DNA from: Rubrimonas cliftonensis
GTDB taxonomy: Bacteria; Pseudomonadota; Alphaproteobacteria; Rhodobacterales; Rhodobacteraceae
NCBI RefSeq assembly: GCF_900107585.1
Contig: NZ_FNQM01000004.1
Span: 124,001-188,000, forward strand
Reading direction: 5' to 3'
DNA: 64,000 nt
Shown here: piece after piece, positions 8,548 through 17,214 of the stretch
Position numbering within the stretch: position 1 is the stretch's first letter
Layout of the letters: each line of letters opens with the position of its first letter
The notes under the pieces: model-generated
Told to the model about the DNA's origin: nothing
Database searches by the model: none
What the model saw: the letters and a program-made list of their open reading frames with translations, nothing else
Translations under genes and position numbers: made by a program

Positions 8548-9276
8548 TCACGCCGGCGCCCATCGGTCGAACAGCCGGCCCCAGCGCGCCAGGCCCGGCG
8601 ACCGCGCGCCCAGCGCGGCGAGGCAGGCGCGCAGCGTCACCGCGACGCTGTCGAAGACCGGCACGCCGGTCTCGCGCTCGATCTCCGGGGCCAGCCGCGC
8701 CGCATCCATGTTGGTGCAGACCACGGCGACGCAGTCGGGCCGGTCGGCGGCGACCTCGCGGATCATCGCGGCGATGCGCTCCTGCGGCAGGGTCGCGAAG
8801 GAGAAGTTGTCGCTTAGGCCGGCGTGGCGCTCCGCCGTCACCTCGAAGCCCTCGCGTCCCCAGTTCTCCGCGATGCGGGTCTGCACGTCGGTCGTGTAGG
8901 GCGTGACCAGCCCGATGCGGCGGGCGCCGGCGGCGCGGAACAGGTCTCTGAAGCCCAGAACGGCGGTGCAGGGCGCGGCGCCGGTGCGGGCGGCCAGCGC
9001 CGCGCACAGCGCCTCGTCGCGTTCGAAGCCCAGCCAGCTCGCCGAGGTGCCGTTCCAGGCGATGCAATCTACCTTCGCGTGCGACAGCAGTTCGGCGGCG
9101 GCGAGGATCGGCTCCTGCTCGAACTGCGAGAGCTGCGCTGCGCCGAGGCCGATCTCCGTCACCCTGAACCGGGAGAAATGCGCCGTGACCCCCGGCGCGT
9201 CGGCGAGCATCGCCTGCGTCACGGGCTCCAGCACGGTGTTGGAGGAGGGGGTCAGCATGCCGAGGCGGAGGGTCAT
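8548..9276 (-). CDS. Maleate isomerase/arylmalonate decarboxylase-like protein
   Basis: 242 residues of the Asp/Glu-racemase superfamily, AMDase/maleate-isomerase branch. TPSSNTVLEP at the N terminus (N13), T77-S78 and Y127 (VTPYTTD) match substrate-binding positions. The second-half cysteine C187 (VVCTNMD) is present. The first-half cysteine position is occupied by G76 in WNGTSAS. Isomerases and racemases of this fold use two cysteines. Bordetella arylmalonate decarboxylase has Gly in the first site and a single Cys188, the pattern seen here. It follows dctM by 4 bp and precedes dpaL by 94 bp in one transcription unit. Chemistry is inferred; the substrate is unknown. Confidence 0.8.
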   Translation of the reverse strand: MTLRLGMLTPSSNTVLEPVTQAMLADAPGVTAHFSRFRVTEIGLGAAQLSQFEQEPILAAAELLSHAKVDCIAWNGTSASWLGFERDEALCAALAARTGAAPCTAVLGFRDLFRAAGARRIGLVTPYTTDVQTRIAENWGREGFEVTAERHAGLSDNFSFATLPQERIAAMIREVAADRPDCVAVVCTNMDAARLAPEIERETGVPVFDSVAVTLRACLAALGARSPGLARWGRLFDRWAPA

Positions 9277-9280
9277 GGGC

Positions 9281-10585
9281 TCATCCGAATACGCGGTCGG
9301 GCAGCCACAGCGCGAGCTGGGGCAGGGCGATCAGCAGGGCGACCATGGCGAGCATCACCAGCACGAATGGCGCGGCGCCGCGGATCACGTCGGAGATCGG
9401 CCCCTCGCCGCGCACGCCCTGCACGACGTAGAGGTTCATGCCGATGGGCGGGGTGATGAGCGCGACCTCCATCAGGATGACAAGAAACACCCCGAACCAT
9501 ACCGGGTCTATCCCGAAATGGACCACGATGGGAAACACCACCGGGATCGTGGCGACCATCATCGACAGCGTCTCCAGAAAACAGCCGATCACGAGGTAGA
9601 ACAGCGTCAGCAGCAGCAGCGCCTCCAGCGGCGAGCCGGCCATGGCGGCCACGAGCCGCGTCATCGCCTGCGGCACGCCCATGACGCCGATGACGAAGTT
9701 CAGGAACTGCGCCGCCACGAGGATCAGCAGGATCATCGCAGAGAGCCGCACCGTCGCCTCGAACGCCTGGTGCAGCATCGTGACCGAGAGCCGCCGCGCC
9801 AGCGCCGCCAGCGCGACCGCCGCCAGCACGCCCAGCGCGGCGGCCTCGGTCGGCGTCGCCCAGCCGGCGTAGATGCCGCCCATCACCACCGCGAAGATCA
9901 CGATCGGCGGCGCCAGCCCCGACAGCCTGCGCAGCCGCTCGCCGAGCGGGCGCGTCGGCGCGGGCACGCCGCAGATCTCCGGGTTCAGCCGGCTCGCCAG
10001 CGCGATCCAGCCCAGAAACAGCGCCATCATCAGGAGGCCCGGCGCCACGCCAGCCAGAAACAGCCGCCCGATCGAGGTGTTGGTCATCGCGCCGTAGATG
10101 ATCATGTTGATCGAGGGCGGGATGAGGATGCCGAGGGTGGCGCCGGCGGCGATCGAGCCCAGCGCCATCCGCGGGGCGTAGCCCCGGCTCGCCATCGCCG
10201 GCAGCGCCACCGAGCCGATGGTCGCCGCGGTCGCGACCGAGGAGCCGGAGACGGCGGCGAAGACGCCGCTCGCCAGCACGTTGGTGTGCAGCAGCCCGCC
10301 GGGCCAGCGCGAGACCCAGTCGCTGAGCGACTCGTACATCCGGTCCGCCATGCCCGAGCGCAGCAGGATCTCGCCCAGCAGGATGAACAGCGGGATGGAG
10401 GTGAGGGTGAAGTCGTTCAGAACGCTCCAGGAATTGCCGCCGAAAGCCATCAGCATCGGCATGCCGAGCCAGACCGCGGCGCCGAGGGCGGCGACGAGAA
10501 ACAGCGCCGCCGCCACCGGCACGCCGAGGAACATCATGCCCAGCATCAGCGCGAAGCCGATGAGCGCGTCGGTCGCGCCGATCAT
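9281..10585 (-). CDS. dctM: TRAP transporter large permease (DctM)
   Basis: 434 residues, about twelve hydrophobic segments, with DctM signatures such as SIPLFILLGEILLRSGMADR, GSSVATAATIGSVALP, LGILIPPSINMIIYG and PPIGMNLYV. This subunit carries the sodium-coupled substrate translocation. The ATG at 10585 shares ATGA with the stop of dctQ. Together with dctQ and dctP it makes a complete tripartite uptake system, typically for carboxylates. It is followed by the AMDase-like gene after 4 bp, suggesting that the imported acid is that enzyme's substrate or leads to it. Confidence 0.93.
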   Translation of the reverse strand: MIGATDALIGFALMLGMMFLGVPVAAALFLVAALGAAVWLGMPMLMAFGGNSWSVLNDFTLTSIPLFILLGEILLRSGMADRMYESLSDWVSRWPGGLLHTNVLASGVFAAVSGSSVATAATIGSVALPAMASRGYAPRMALGSIAAGATLGILIPPSINMIIYGAMTNTSIGRLFLAGVAPGLLMMALFLGWIALASRLNPEICGVPAPTRPLGERLRRLSGLAPPIVIFAVVMGGIYAGWATPTEAAALGVLAAVALAALARRLSVTMLHQAFEATVRLSAMILLILVAAQFLNFVIGVMGVPQAMTRLVAAMAGSPLEALLLLTLFYLVIGCFLETLSMMVATIPVVFPIVVHFGIDPVWFGVFLVILMEVALITPPIGMNLYVVQGVRGEGPISDVIRGAAPFVLVMLAMVALLIALPQLALWLPDRVFG

Positions 10586-11211
10586 GCTCCGGCGTCTCCG
10601 CCGCGGTCGGAGAGCGAGGCGCGCTCCTCGGCGATCTCCTCGCTGAGCGTGCGCGCGCCGTAGCGGCGGTTGAGCGCGCCGCGGTCGAGCGCCAGCAGCG
10701 CCAGCGCATGCAGCGCCGCCGCCAGTGCGACGGAGGCGAAGAAGGCGAGCCCCGCGACCCAGACGGCCTGCGGCGCCCATAGCGGCGTCTGCAGCGGCGT
10801 GCCCGAGAGGCTGCGATAATCGACGCTCTCCCGCATCGTCGCCCAGCCGCGCAGCGCCAGAAACCCCGCCATCGCGGCGAGCGACAGCGCCGCCGCCGCG
10901 TTGAGCCCCGCGCGCAGGCCCGCGGGCAGCCGCTCCAGCAGCAGGTCGATGCGCGTGTGGGCACGGTCGAGCGTGGCCAGCGCGCCGCCGAAGCCGACGA
11001 CGCAGGCCACGACATAGCCCCCCATCTCGTCGGCGCCCTGAAGCGAGGCGTTGAACACCTTGCGCAGCGCGACCTCCAGCCCGATCAGGGCGGAGAGCCC
11101 GAGCAGCGACCAGCCCGCGGCCAGCGCGGCCCAGCGCGCTGGAATGCGCAGCAGGCCCATCGCGTCCGGTCGGACGCGGCGTCCGGCCGATCCGCGGTCG
11201 ACCGGGCTCAC
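10582..11211 (-). CDS. dctQ: TRAP transporter small permease (DctQ)
   Basis: About 209 residues from a GTG at 11211, which overlaps the dctP stop as GTGA. The first in-frame ATG is at 11160 (MGLLRIPARW, 192 residues) and is the alternative start; it has no clear ribosome-binding site. Four hydrophobic helices with the family pattern ALIGLEVALRKVFN after helix 1 and GADEMGGYVVACVVGFG. It pairs with DctM in the inner membrane. The C-terminal tail TLSEEIAEERASLSDRGGDAGA is charged and cytoplasmic in character. Coupling on both sides supports a dctPQM operon. Confidence 0.85.
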   Translation of the reverse strand: MSPVDRGSAGRRVRPDAMGLLRIPARWAALAAGWSLLGLSALIGLEVALRKVFNASLQGADEMGGYVVACVVGFGGALATLDRAHTRIDLLLERLPAGLRAGLNAAAALSLAAMAGFLALRGWATMRESVDYRSLSGTPLQTPLWAPQAVWVAGLAFFASVALAAALHALALLALDRGALNRRYGARTLSEEIAEERASLSDRGGDAGA

Positions 11212-12263
11212 TCGATCTTCAGGCCGACGGCGGCGCCGACGGTGGCGTTCCACGTCGCCGTGCAGTCGGCGCTGACGGCGTTGCAGGTCTCCTTCCAGAT
11301 CGGCAGCACGGCGCCGGTGGTGGCGGCCTTCAGCTTCGCCTCGTCCTCCGGCGACAGTTTGACCAGCGTCATGTCGAACTTCGTGTGCTGCTCGCAGGGC
11401 TCCTGCCCGGTGTTGCAGCGGATCGCGTCGTTGTTCGCCGCCGCGGCCAGCGCCCAGAGATCGTCCTCCATCGCCTTGAACGCCGTCTCGAGCGCGGTTT
11501 TCTGCGCGGCGTCGAAGCGGTTCCATGCGTCGAGGTTGATGAAGTGGCCCTGCACCGAGCCGGAGACCGAGAGCGGCAGGAAATGCGTCGTCACCTCGGG
11601 CCACTTGCCGCTGTTGCCGGAAGTCGGCGAGGTCACGCCGCAGCTCGCGACGCCCTTCTGCAGGGCGGGGTAGACCTCGGAGAACTGCAGCGTCACCGGC
11701 GTGGCGCCGAACGCCTCAAGCAGCGCGGACATCGAGGGGGTGAAGCTGCGCACCTTCAGGCCCGCGATGTCGTCGAGCGAGGCGATCTCATGATTGCAGT
11801 AGAACATCTGCGGGCCGAAGGGCCACAGCGTCAGCACCTTGGCGTTGAACTTCTCCTGCAGCCGCGCGTCGAACACGCCGCGATAGGCGTCCACCGCCTT
11901 GCGCAGCGCGTCGAGGTCCGTCGAGACGCCGATCAGGTCGACGCCCTCGAAAAAGGGGTCGTCGCGTGAGGCCATGCCGATCTGCACGCTCATCACGTCG
12001 AACGCGCCGCTCTTGAGAAGGCGCAGCGCGTCGGGCGCCTTCACGCCGACGACGTCCATCGGGTTGTAGTTCACGGCGACGTCGATGCCGGTGGCCTCGG
12101 CCAGACCGTCGAAGCGCGCCTGCTCGATGGCGATGTGCTTCTGGTTCTGCGAGAAGTTGCCCGCCACGCGCAGGGCGACGGCGTCCGCCAGCGCCCAGCC
12201 GCCGCTCGCCGCGAGCCCCGCCGTCGCGACCGCCGCCGCCGCCACCATCATCCGAACCGTCAT
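11208..12263 (-). CDS. dctP: TRAP transporter substrate-binding protein (DctP)
   Basis: 351 residues with a signal peptide (MTVRMMVAAAAVATAGLAASGGWALA). The DctP core is visible in the order MSVQIGMASRDDPFFEG, LKVRSFTPSMSALLEAFGATPVTLQFSEVYPALQKGV and VTTHFLP. The arginine in KVRSFT is the conserved carboxylate-binding position. Cysteines CNTGQEPCEQ and CNAVSADC near the C terminus suggest disulfides in the periplasm. The ATG at 12263 follows a GGAGGGCGAG ribosome-binding site. A perfect 12-base palindrome lies 40 bp upstream, probably an operator. First gene of dctPQM-AMDase-like-dpaL. Confidence 0.92.
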   Translation of the reverse strand: MTVRMMVAAAAVATAGLAASGGWALADAVALRVAGNFSQNQKHIAIEQARFDGLAEATGIDVAVNYNPMDVVGVKAPDALRLLKSGAFDVMSVQIGMASRDDPFFEGVDLIGVSTDLDALRKAVDAYRGVFDARLQEKFNAKVLTLWPFGPQMFYCNHEIASLDDIAGLKVRSFTPSMSALLEAFGATPVTLQFSEVYPALQKGVASCGVTSPTSGNSGKWPEVTTHFLPLSVSGSVQGHFINLDAWNRFDAAQKTALETAFKAMEDDLWALAAAANNDAIRCNTGQEPCEQHTKFDMTLVKLSPEDEAKLKAATTGAVLPIWKETCNAVSADCTATWNATVGAAVGLKIE

Positions 12264-12302
12264 GCCTCGCCCTCCATCAATGCGCGTCGGCAGGGTGGAG
12301 CG

Positions 12303-12314
12303 ATGGCATGCCAT
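12303..12314. promoter_or_regulatory. Perfect palindrome ATGGCATGCCAT upstream of dctP, putative operator
   Basis: A perfect 12-base dyad located 40 bp before the dctP start codon. A one-mismatch copy lies at 19427-19438 upstream of the ABC binding-protein gene of the same region. The GntR regulator encoded at 14061-14750 is the obvious candidate to bind both. This is inference from position and symmetry. Confidence 0.5.
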
Positions 12315-12419
12315 CCGCCAGCGCCGATGACGCGCTGTGGCGGCGCCGGACGCCAATGCCTGCCCGATGATCATCCGGGCGGCGCGGCGCCGCCGATGCG
12401 GGCGCCGGCTGCGGGAGAA

Positions 12420-13145
12420 TCAGTCGCGCCGCGCCAGCGCCGCCAGCGCCGGGTCGACGCCGCTCAGCGCCCCCGCGGGACCGGGCCGGCGCGGCGCGGT
12501 GCCGAGCGTCGCGAGCGCCTGCGCCATGAGCGCCCCGCAGCGGCCGCCGTCGAGCACGCGCACCGGCGCGGTCGGGCCGATGCGGCGGGCGGCGCCGGCG
12601 AGGATCGCCCCGAGCAGCGCCACCGCCGAGGCGCCCTCCGCCGCGAGGGCGCAGACCGCGTCGGCCAGCATCGGGTCCGCCGCCGCCGCGCCGCCGGGCG
12701 CGTAGGCGTCGGGCGCCTCGATGGCGCGCCAGCCCGCGCAGTCGCGGTCGAGGTCGCAGCCAGCCAGCGTCTCGCGATAGAGCGGGATCGACCGCGCCCC
12801 GGAGACGACGTAGCCGATCGGCCCGCCGGCCAGCCGCGCCATCGCCACCGTCGCCTCGCTCATGCCGACGACGGGGATCGGCAGCGCCTCGCGCAGGGCC
12901 GCGGCGCCGGTGTCGTAGGAGACGGCGAGCAGGATGGCGTCGACCTCGCCAGCGACGCGCGCCGACGCCTCCGCCACGCCATGCGCCGCCACGGCGACGT
13001 CGAGCCGGGTGTGGATGACCGCCGGGCCGAAGCGCGGCGTGACCGGGACGACGGTCGCGCCGGCCCCCAGCGTCGCCCGCGCCTCGGCGGCGACGATCTC
13101 GGTGATGTGCGGCGAGGTGTTGGCGTTGACGACTGCGAGGCGCAT
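12420..13145 (-). CDS. Asp/Glu/hydantoin racemase family protein lacking the catalytic cysteines
   Basis: 241 residues. VVNANTSPHIT at residues 5-15 is the N-terminal loop of the HyuE/Asp-Glu racemase family, and PIPVVGMSEATVAMA with the GGPIGYVVSG segment follow the family fold. Racemases of this family have a cysteine after the third strand (A-C-F-x-D-P-G) and another in L-G-C. Here these read AVSYDTG (V75) and LLGAILAG (Ala). Cysteines elsewhere (LAGCDLDRDC, DAVC, GGRC) are not at those sites. It may be a lyase, a binding protein or an inactive homologue. It begins 2 bp after the deacetylase stop, so they are co-transcribed. Confidence 0.75.
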   Translation of the reverse strand: MRLAVVNANTSPHITEIVAAEARATLGAGATVVPVTPRFGPAVIHTRLDVAVAAHGVAEASARVAGEVDAILLAVSYDTGAAALREALPIPVVGMSEATVAMARLAGGPIGYVVSGARSIPLYRETLAGCDLDRDCAGWRAIEAPDAYAPGGAAAADPMLADAVCALAAEGASAVALLGAILAGAARRIGPTAPVRVLDGGRCGALMAQALATLGTAPRRPGPAGALSGVDPALAALARRD

Positions 13146-13147
13146 GC

Positions 13148-14050
13148 TCAGCCCTCGCCGAACGGGGGCAGGCCGACGCGCGCGCGCCAGTGCCGCGCGA
13201 TGTCCATGCGCCTCGCGAACCAGACGTCGCCGGCCTCGCGCATCCGGCCCAGCAGCGCATCGAGCCCGCCGATGCGCCCAGGGCGGCCGATGATGCGCAG
13301 GTGCAGGCCCACCGACATCATCCGCCCGCCTTCGCCGTGCAGCGTGTCGAAGGCGTCGCCGCAATAGCGCGCGAAGTCGGCCCCGAAGGTGAAGCCGCCC
13401 TGGCGGGTGAAGCGCATGTCGTTGGTGTCGAAGGCGTAGGGCAGCACGACATGGGATCGGCCCGAGACCTCGGCGACCCATGGCAGATCGTCGTTGTAGG
13501 CGTCGCTGTCGTAGAGGAAGCCGCCTTCCTCCACCACCAGCCGGCGCGTCGCCGCGGAGGCGGAGGAGCGTGTGTGCCAGCCGACCGGCCTGACGCCCGC
13601 CGCCGCCTCGATCGCGGCGACGGCGCGGGTGATGACGGCGCGCTCCGCCGCCTCGTCCATGTTGGCGTGGCGCTCCCAGCGCCACGAATGCGCGCTGACC
13701 TCGTGGCCGCTGGCCACGATCTCCCGCGCCATCCACGGCGAGCGCTCGAAGGCTCGGGCCGAGGCGCTGAAGGTCGCCTTCACGCCATGCGCGTCGAGCA
13801 CCCGCAGGATGCGCCGGAAGCCGGCCCGCGCGCCGTATTCGAAATGGCTCTCCATGCAGAGGTCCGGCGCGCCGACGACCTCCTCGACGACCTCGTGGAC
13901 CGTCTCGTTGCGCTCGTCGCCGTCGCCGACGGAAAGCTCCGCGCCCTCCTCGACGTTGACGACGACGGAGACGGCGAGGCGCGCGCCGCCCGGCCAGCGC
14001 GGGTCGGGCGGGGCGTCGCCGTAGCCGAGGAAGTCGCGCCGGTCGGTCAT
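13148..14050 (-). CDS. Polysaccharide deacetylase family protein, PuuE/allantoinase-like
   Basis: 300 residues. The N terminus DFLGYGDAPPDPRWPGGARLAVSVVVNVEEGAE is the PuuE signature (metal-independent allantoinases and chitooligosaccharide-type deacetylases). The NodB-like core continues with ATFSASARAFERSP, SGHEVSAHSWRWERH and GWHTRSSAS. Family members open ureide rings or remove N-acyl groups. The ATG at 14050 is chosen by this N-terminal match; it lies 10 bp after the GntR stop. With the racemase-like gene downstream it suggests work on a hydantoin-, ureide- or N-acyl-type substrate. Allantoin itself is unlikely to be proven by sequence, since no other purine-catabolic genes are present. 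Confidence 0.82.
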   Translation of the reverse strand: MTDRRDFLGYGDAPPDPRWPGGARLAVSVVVNVEEGAELSVGDGDERNETVHEVVEEVVGAPDLCMESHFEYGARAGFRRILRVLDAHGVKATFSASARAFERSPWMAREIVASGHEVSAHSWRWERHANMDEAAERAVITRAVAAIEAAAGVRPVGWHTRSSASAATRRLVVEEGGFLYDSDAYNDDLPWVAEVSGRSHVVLPYAFDTNDMRFTRQGGFTFGADFARYCGDAFDTLHGEGGRMMSVGLHLRIIGRPGRIGGLDALLGRMREAGDVWFARRMDIARHWRARVGLPPFGEG

Positions 14051-14060
14051 GTCGTCGCGC

Positions 14061-14750
14061 TCATTCGCGTTCCCCCTGCAGCGCCTGCGCCACCGAGGCG
14101 CCGGTGTTCCTGAGATGGCGCTCCCACACGCTCCGCGCGGCATCCGTGTCGCGGGCGCGCAGGGCGGCCATGAGCAGGTCGTGCTCGCCGATGGCGCCGG
14201 CCCACCGGTCGGCGTCCATGATCGCCATGTAGCGCCCCCGGCGGGCCTGAAGCATCAGCCGCCGGTGGCTCTGCGCCAGAACCGGGTTGCCGCAGCCGGC
14301 CACGACGGCGTCGTGCACCGCGCTGTTGACGTCGAAATAGGCGTCGAGCCGCCCGGCGCGGTGGTGCGCGTGCATGGCCTCGTGCAGCGCCTCCAGTCGG
14401 GAGAGCAGGGCCGCGTCGATGCTCGCCGCGAGCCGCCCGGCCGCGACGCCCTCCAGCGCCGCGATCACCTCAAACAGCGCCAGCGCCCCCTCAGCGTCAT
14501 GGGCGGTGACGCGCGCGCCGCGATGGGGCGACAGCTCCACGAAGCCGTCCTGCGCGAGCAGCTTGAGCGCCTCGCGCAGCGGCGTGCGCGACACGCCCAG
14601 CTCGGCGCAGAGCCGCCGCTCCACCACCCGCTCGCCGGGCCTGAGCGCGCCGCGGATCACGCGGTCGCGCAGCGCCTCGGCGACGCGGGCCGCGAGCGCG
14701 CCGCGCCCGTCCTCCGCGTCAAGTTCCTGAAGTTCTTCGCCGCCGTCCAT
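14061..14750 (-). CDS. GntR family transcriptional regulator, FCD domain
   Basis: 229 residues. The N-terminal winged helix (about 18-85) contains RDRVIRGALRPGERVVERRLCAELGVSRTPLREALKLLAQDGFVEL. The C-terminal FCD domain has the metal-site residues D-x3-N/H (DVNSAVHDAVV), H-R-R and a late GEHDLLMAALRARD histidine. It is the first gene of a leftward unit with the PuuE-like and racemase-like genes and is placed centrally between the TRAP operon and the ABC operon, both of which have related palindromes upstream. Probable local repressor released by an organic acid. Confidence 0.92.
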   Translation of the reverse strand: MDGGEELQELDAEDGRGALAARVAEALRDRVIRGALRPGERVVERRLCAELGVSRTPLREALKLLAQDGFVELSPHRGARVTAHDAEGALALFEVIAALEGVAAGRLAASIDAALLSRLEALHEAMHAHHRAGRLDAYFDVNSAVHDAVVAGCGNPVLAQSHRRLMLQARRGRYMAIMDADRWAGAIGEHDLLMAALRARDTDAARSVWERHLRNTGASVAQALQGERE

Positions 14751-14832
14751 GGGCTCCGCGTCCAGCCGCTTCCGCCGGCACTGTCCAGCACCGGCGGGAG
14801 CGGCGCAATGGCCGCCCCCCGCCGGGCCGCGC

Positions 14833-16374
14833 TCAGACCCGCGAGCTCTGCCGGTAGAAGGGCTCGTGCCGCGCGGGGTCGATGTAGTCGGCGTAGAACT
14901 TCCGCGCGTGGGGCAGCAGGGCTTTCGAGAGGTTGCGCCGCTCCACCTCGTCGTCGGAGAGGGCGCGGGCGAGGTCGTCGTGCAACGCCTTGAGCGCGCC
15001 CGCCTGATCGACTCGGGTGAAGCGGCCGTTCTCGTAGAGCGTCTCGCCGTCGCAGATGACGCGGGTGACGCCGCTGGTCTTGGCGCGCTGGATCACGGCG
15101 TCGATCAGCGGGGTCTCCGCGTCCATGTAGGGGTAGTGGACCTGGTCCCAGTCGATCATCACGAGGTCCGCCGCGCGGCCGACTTCGAGCCGCCCGATGG
15201 TCTCGCCGTAGGGAGTGGTCTTCGCGCCGCCCTCGGTCGCCATGCGCAGCACCTGCGGGAAGGTCGGCACGTCTTCCTCCGTCATGCCGGGCGTGCGGTG
15301 GGCGCGGGCGACGAGACGCATCTCGTTGAGCATGTCGCGATCATCGTTCAGCCCCGCCTCGTCGAGCCCGATGGCCGTGTTGATCCCCTTCGCCTCGAAG
15401 TGGTTGAGCGCCGCCAGTCCGGAGCGCAGGCGGAAGTTCGACGAGCAGTTGTGGCAGACGCAGGCGCCGGCGGCGGCGAGCTTGTCGATGTCGCTCTCGT
15501 TCAGCCATACCCCGTGGCCGAGGGTCAGCCGTGGCGAGAGCATGTCGAAGCGCTCGATGTAGTCGACCGCGGTGCAGCCGCCGCGCTTCTCGGCGTAGGC
15601 CTTCTGGTAGGCGGTCTCCAGCAGGTGCATGTGCATCGGGGCGTCATACTTCTTCGACGTCTCCGAAAGCGCGGTCAGCGCCTCGTCCGAACACCAGTGC
15701 AGGTTGGCCGGCGCGAGCTGGATCTTCACGCGCTTCTTGTGATGGTGGGCGCCGTGCAGGTCGGCAAAGAGGCCGAGGCACTCGTCGAGGCCGGTCTGGA
15801 AGCGCCCGAACCAGCGCTTCATCGGCTCATGAAGCTCCTTCGGCAGGCTGGCGACGAACTCCTCGTCGGCCTGGTAGACGAGCCGGTTCTGGTCCCGCAC
15901 CGCATAGCAGTACGAGACCTTCATGCCGACGTCCTCATAGGCGCGGATCACGTCGGCCGACGCCTTCGCCACCTGATCCGGCGTGCCCGGCATCCAGCCA
16001 TGGATGTGCTGGACCGTGGTGATCCCCGAGCCGATCATCTCGAAGGCCGAGTAGAGCGTGTCGAGGTAGAGGTCGAGGTTGCGGCTCACCATGCGGGTGA
16101 CGAACCAGAGCTCGAGCGGCATGTCCGGCGAGCCGAGCTGCACCGGCGTCAGGCCGATGTGGTGATGGCCGTTCACGAAGCCGGGCAGAACCACGTCATT
16201 TCCCGAGCCGATCACGGCGGCGCCGGGGTTCTTCGCCTTCAGGGCGTCGAACTCGCCGATCGCGGCGATCATGCCGTCCTCGATGAGCACGGCGCCGCCG
16301 TCGATCTGCTCGACGGACAGGCGGTCTTTCGCGCCGGCGATCAACGCCCGGCTGCGCACGAGGGATGCGGTCAC
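14833..16374 (-). CDS. Amidohydrolase family protein, SsnA/chlorohydrolase-like
   Basis: 513 residues. VVLPGFVNGHHHIGLTP carries the HxH metal pair. Further ligands are in HMHLLETAYQKAY, GHGVWL and GLDEAGLNDDRDM (the usual SDN is replaced by LDEAGLNDD). The C-terminal beta-sandwich ends with AADLVMIDWDQV. This subgroup deaminates or dechlorinates N-heterocycles (guanine deaminase, TrzN, SsnA). The start is a GTG at 16374, 21 bp after the ABC ATPase stop, so it is the last gene of an ABC import operon. It presumably hydrolyses the imported compound; the substrate is unknown. Confidence 0.88.
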   Translation of the reverse strand: MTASLVRSRALIAGAKDRLSVEQIDGGAVLIEDGMIAAIGEFDALKAKNPGAAVIGSGNDVVLPGFVNGHHHIGLTPVQLGSPDMPLELWFVTRMVSRNLDLYLDTLYSAFEMIGSGITTVQHIHGWMPGTPDQVAKASADVIRAYEDVGMKVSYCYAVRDQNRLVYQADEEFVASLPKELHEPMKRWFGRFQTGLDECLGLFADLHGAHHHKKRVKIQLAPANLHWCSDEALTALSETSKKYDAPMHMHLLETAYQKAYAEKRGGCTAVDYIERFDMLSPRLTLGHGVWLNESDIDKLAAAGACVCHNCSSNFRLRSGLAALNHFEAKGINTAIGLDEAGLNDDRDMLNEMRLVARAHRTPGMTEEDVPTFPQVLRMATEGGAKTTPYGETIGRLEVGRAADLVMIDWDQVHYPYMDAETPLIDAVIQRAKTSGVTRVICDGETLYENGRFTRVDQAGALKALHDDLARALSDDEVERRNLSKALLPHARKFYADYIDPARHEPFYRQSSRV

Positions 16375-16395
16375 TTCTAGTCTCCTGGATGCGGG

Positions 16396-17214
16396 CTAGG
16401 CCCCGAAGGATTCCTGTTCGGCGAAGGCGCGGTCCACCTCGTCGCGCAGCTGCGCGGTGAGGTGGCGGCGCATCGCCTCGCTTTCCGGCGCGAAGGGGTC
16501 GCGCGGGCGGGGCAGGTCGTTGGTCACGATGGTCTTGATGCGTCCGGGCCGGGACGTGAACACCACCACCCGATCCGACAGGGCCACTGCCTCGTCGATG
16601 TGGTGGGTCACGAACAGCACCGTGGCGCCGCTGTCGCGCCAGACGTCGAGCAGGAAGTCCTGCATCTTCTGGCGCGTCTGCACGTCGAGCGCGGCGAAGG
16701 GCTCGTCCATCAGCAGCACCTTGGGCCGCATCGCCAGCGCGCGCGCCACGGCGACGCGCTGCCGCATGCCGCCCGACAGCTCGTCGGGTCGCTTGTTCAT
16801 CGCCGCCGTCAGGCCGACCTCGCGCAGCGCCTGCACCGCGGCCTCCTTGCGCTCGGCGTGCGAGGCGCCGCGGATCGAGAGGCCGAAGGCGACATTCTCC
16901 CACACCGTCAGCCACGGAAACAGCGAGGTTTCCTGGAAGATCAGGCTGCGGTCGGGGGAGGGGCCGGTCACGGGCTCGCCGAAATGGTTCAGCTCGCCCG
17001 TCGTCACGTCCTCAAGCCCGGCGATGAGGTAGAGCAGCGTGCTCTTGCCGCAGCCCGACGGGCCCAGCAGCACGACGAACTCGCCGGGCTTCACGTCGAG
17101 GTCGATGCCCTTCAGCGCCTCGTGGGCCCGCGAGGTGCCGGCGGCCCAGGTCTTGCCAAGGCCCCGGCAGACGACCGGATCCTTCTTCGAGAAGCCCTTC
17201 GCGTCAGAGGCCAT
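16396..17214 (-). CDS. ABC transporter ATP-binding protein, NitT/TauT type
   Basis: 272 residues. Walker A GPSGCGKST is at residues 51-59. Signature LSGGMRQR, Walker B VLLMDEPFAALD and H-loop FVTHHIDEA are complete. The nucleotide-binding domain is followed by a short tail (LTAQLRDEVDRAFAEQESFGA). The ATG at 17214 overlaps the permease stop by 11 bases. It drives the permease encoded at 17204-18142. The gene belongs to a four-gene leftward operon: binding protein, permease, ATPase, amidohydrolase. Confidence 0.93.
   Translation of the reverse strand: MASDAKGFSKKDPVVCRGLGKTWAAGTSRAHEALKGIDLDVKPGEFVVLLGPSGCGKSTLLYLIAGLEDVTTGELNHFGEPVTGPSPDRSLIFQETSLFPWLTVWENVAFGLSIRGASHAERKEAAVQALREVGLTAAMNKRPDELSGGMRQRVAVARALAMRPKVLLMDEPFAALDVQTRQKMQDFLLDVWRDSGATVLFVTHHIDEAVALSDRVVVFTSRPGRIKTIVTNDLPRPRDPFAPESEAMRRHLTAQLRDEVDRAFAEQESFGA

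Noticed and set aside
12264-12419. A small gene between dctP and the racemase-like gene
   Set aside because: Only short frames without ribosome-binding sites were seen; the gap is better explained as a promoter region with the palindrome.
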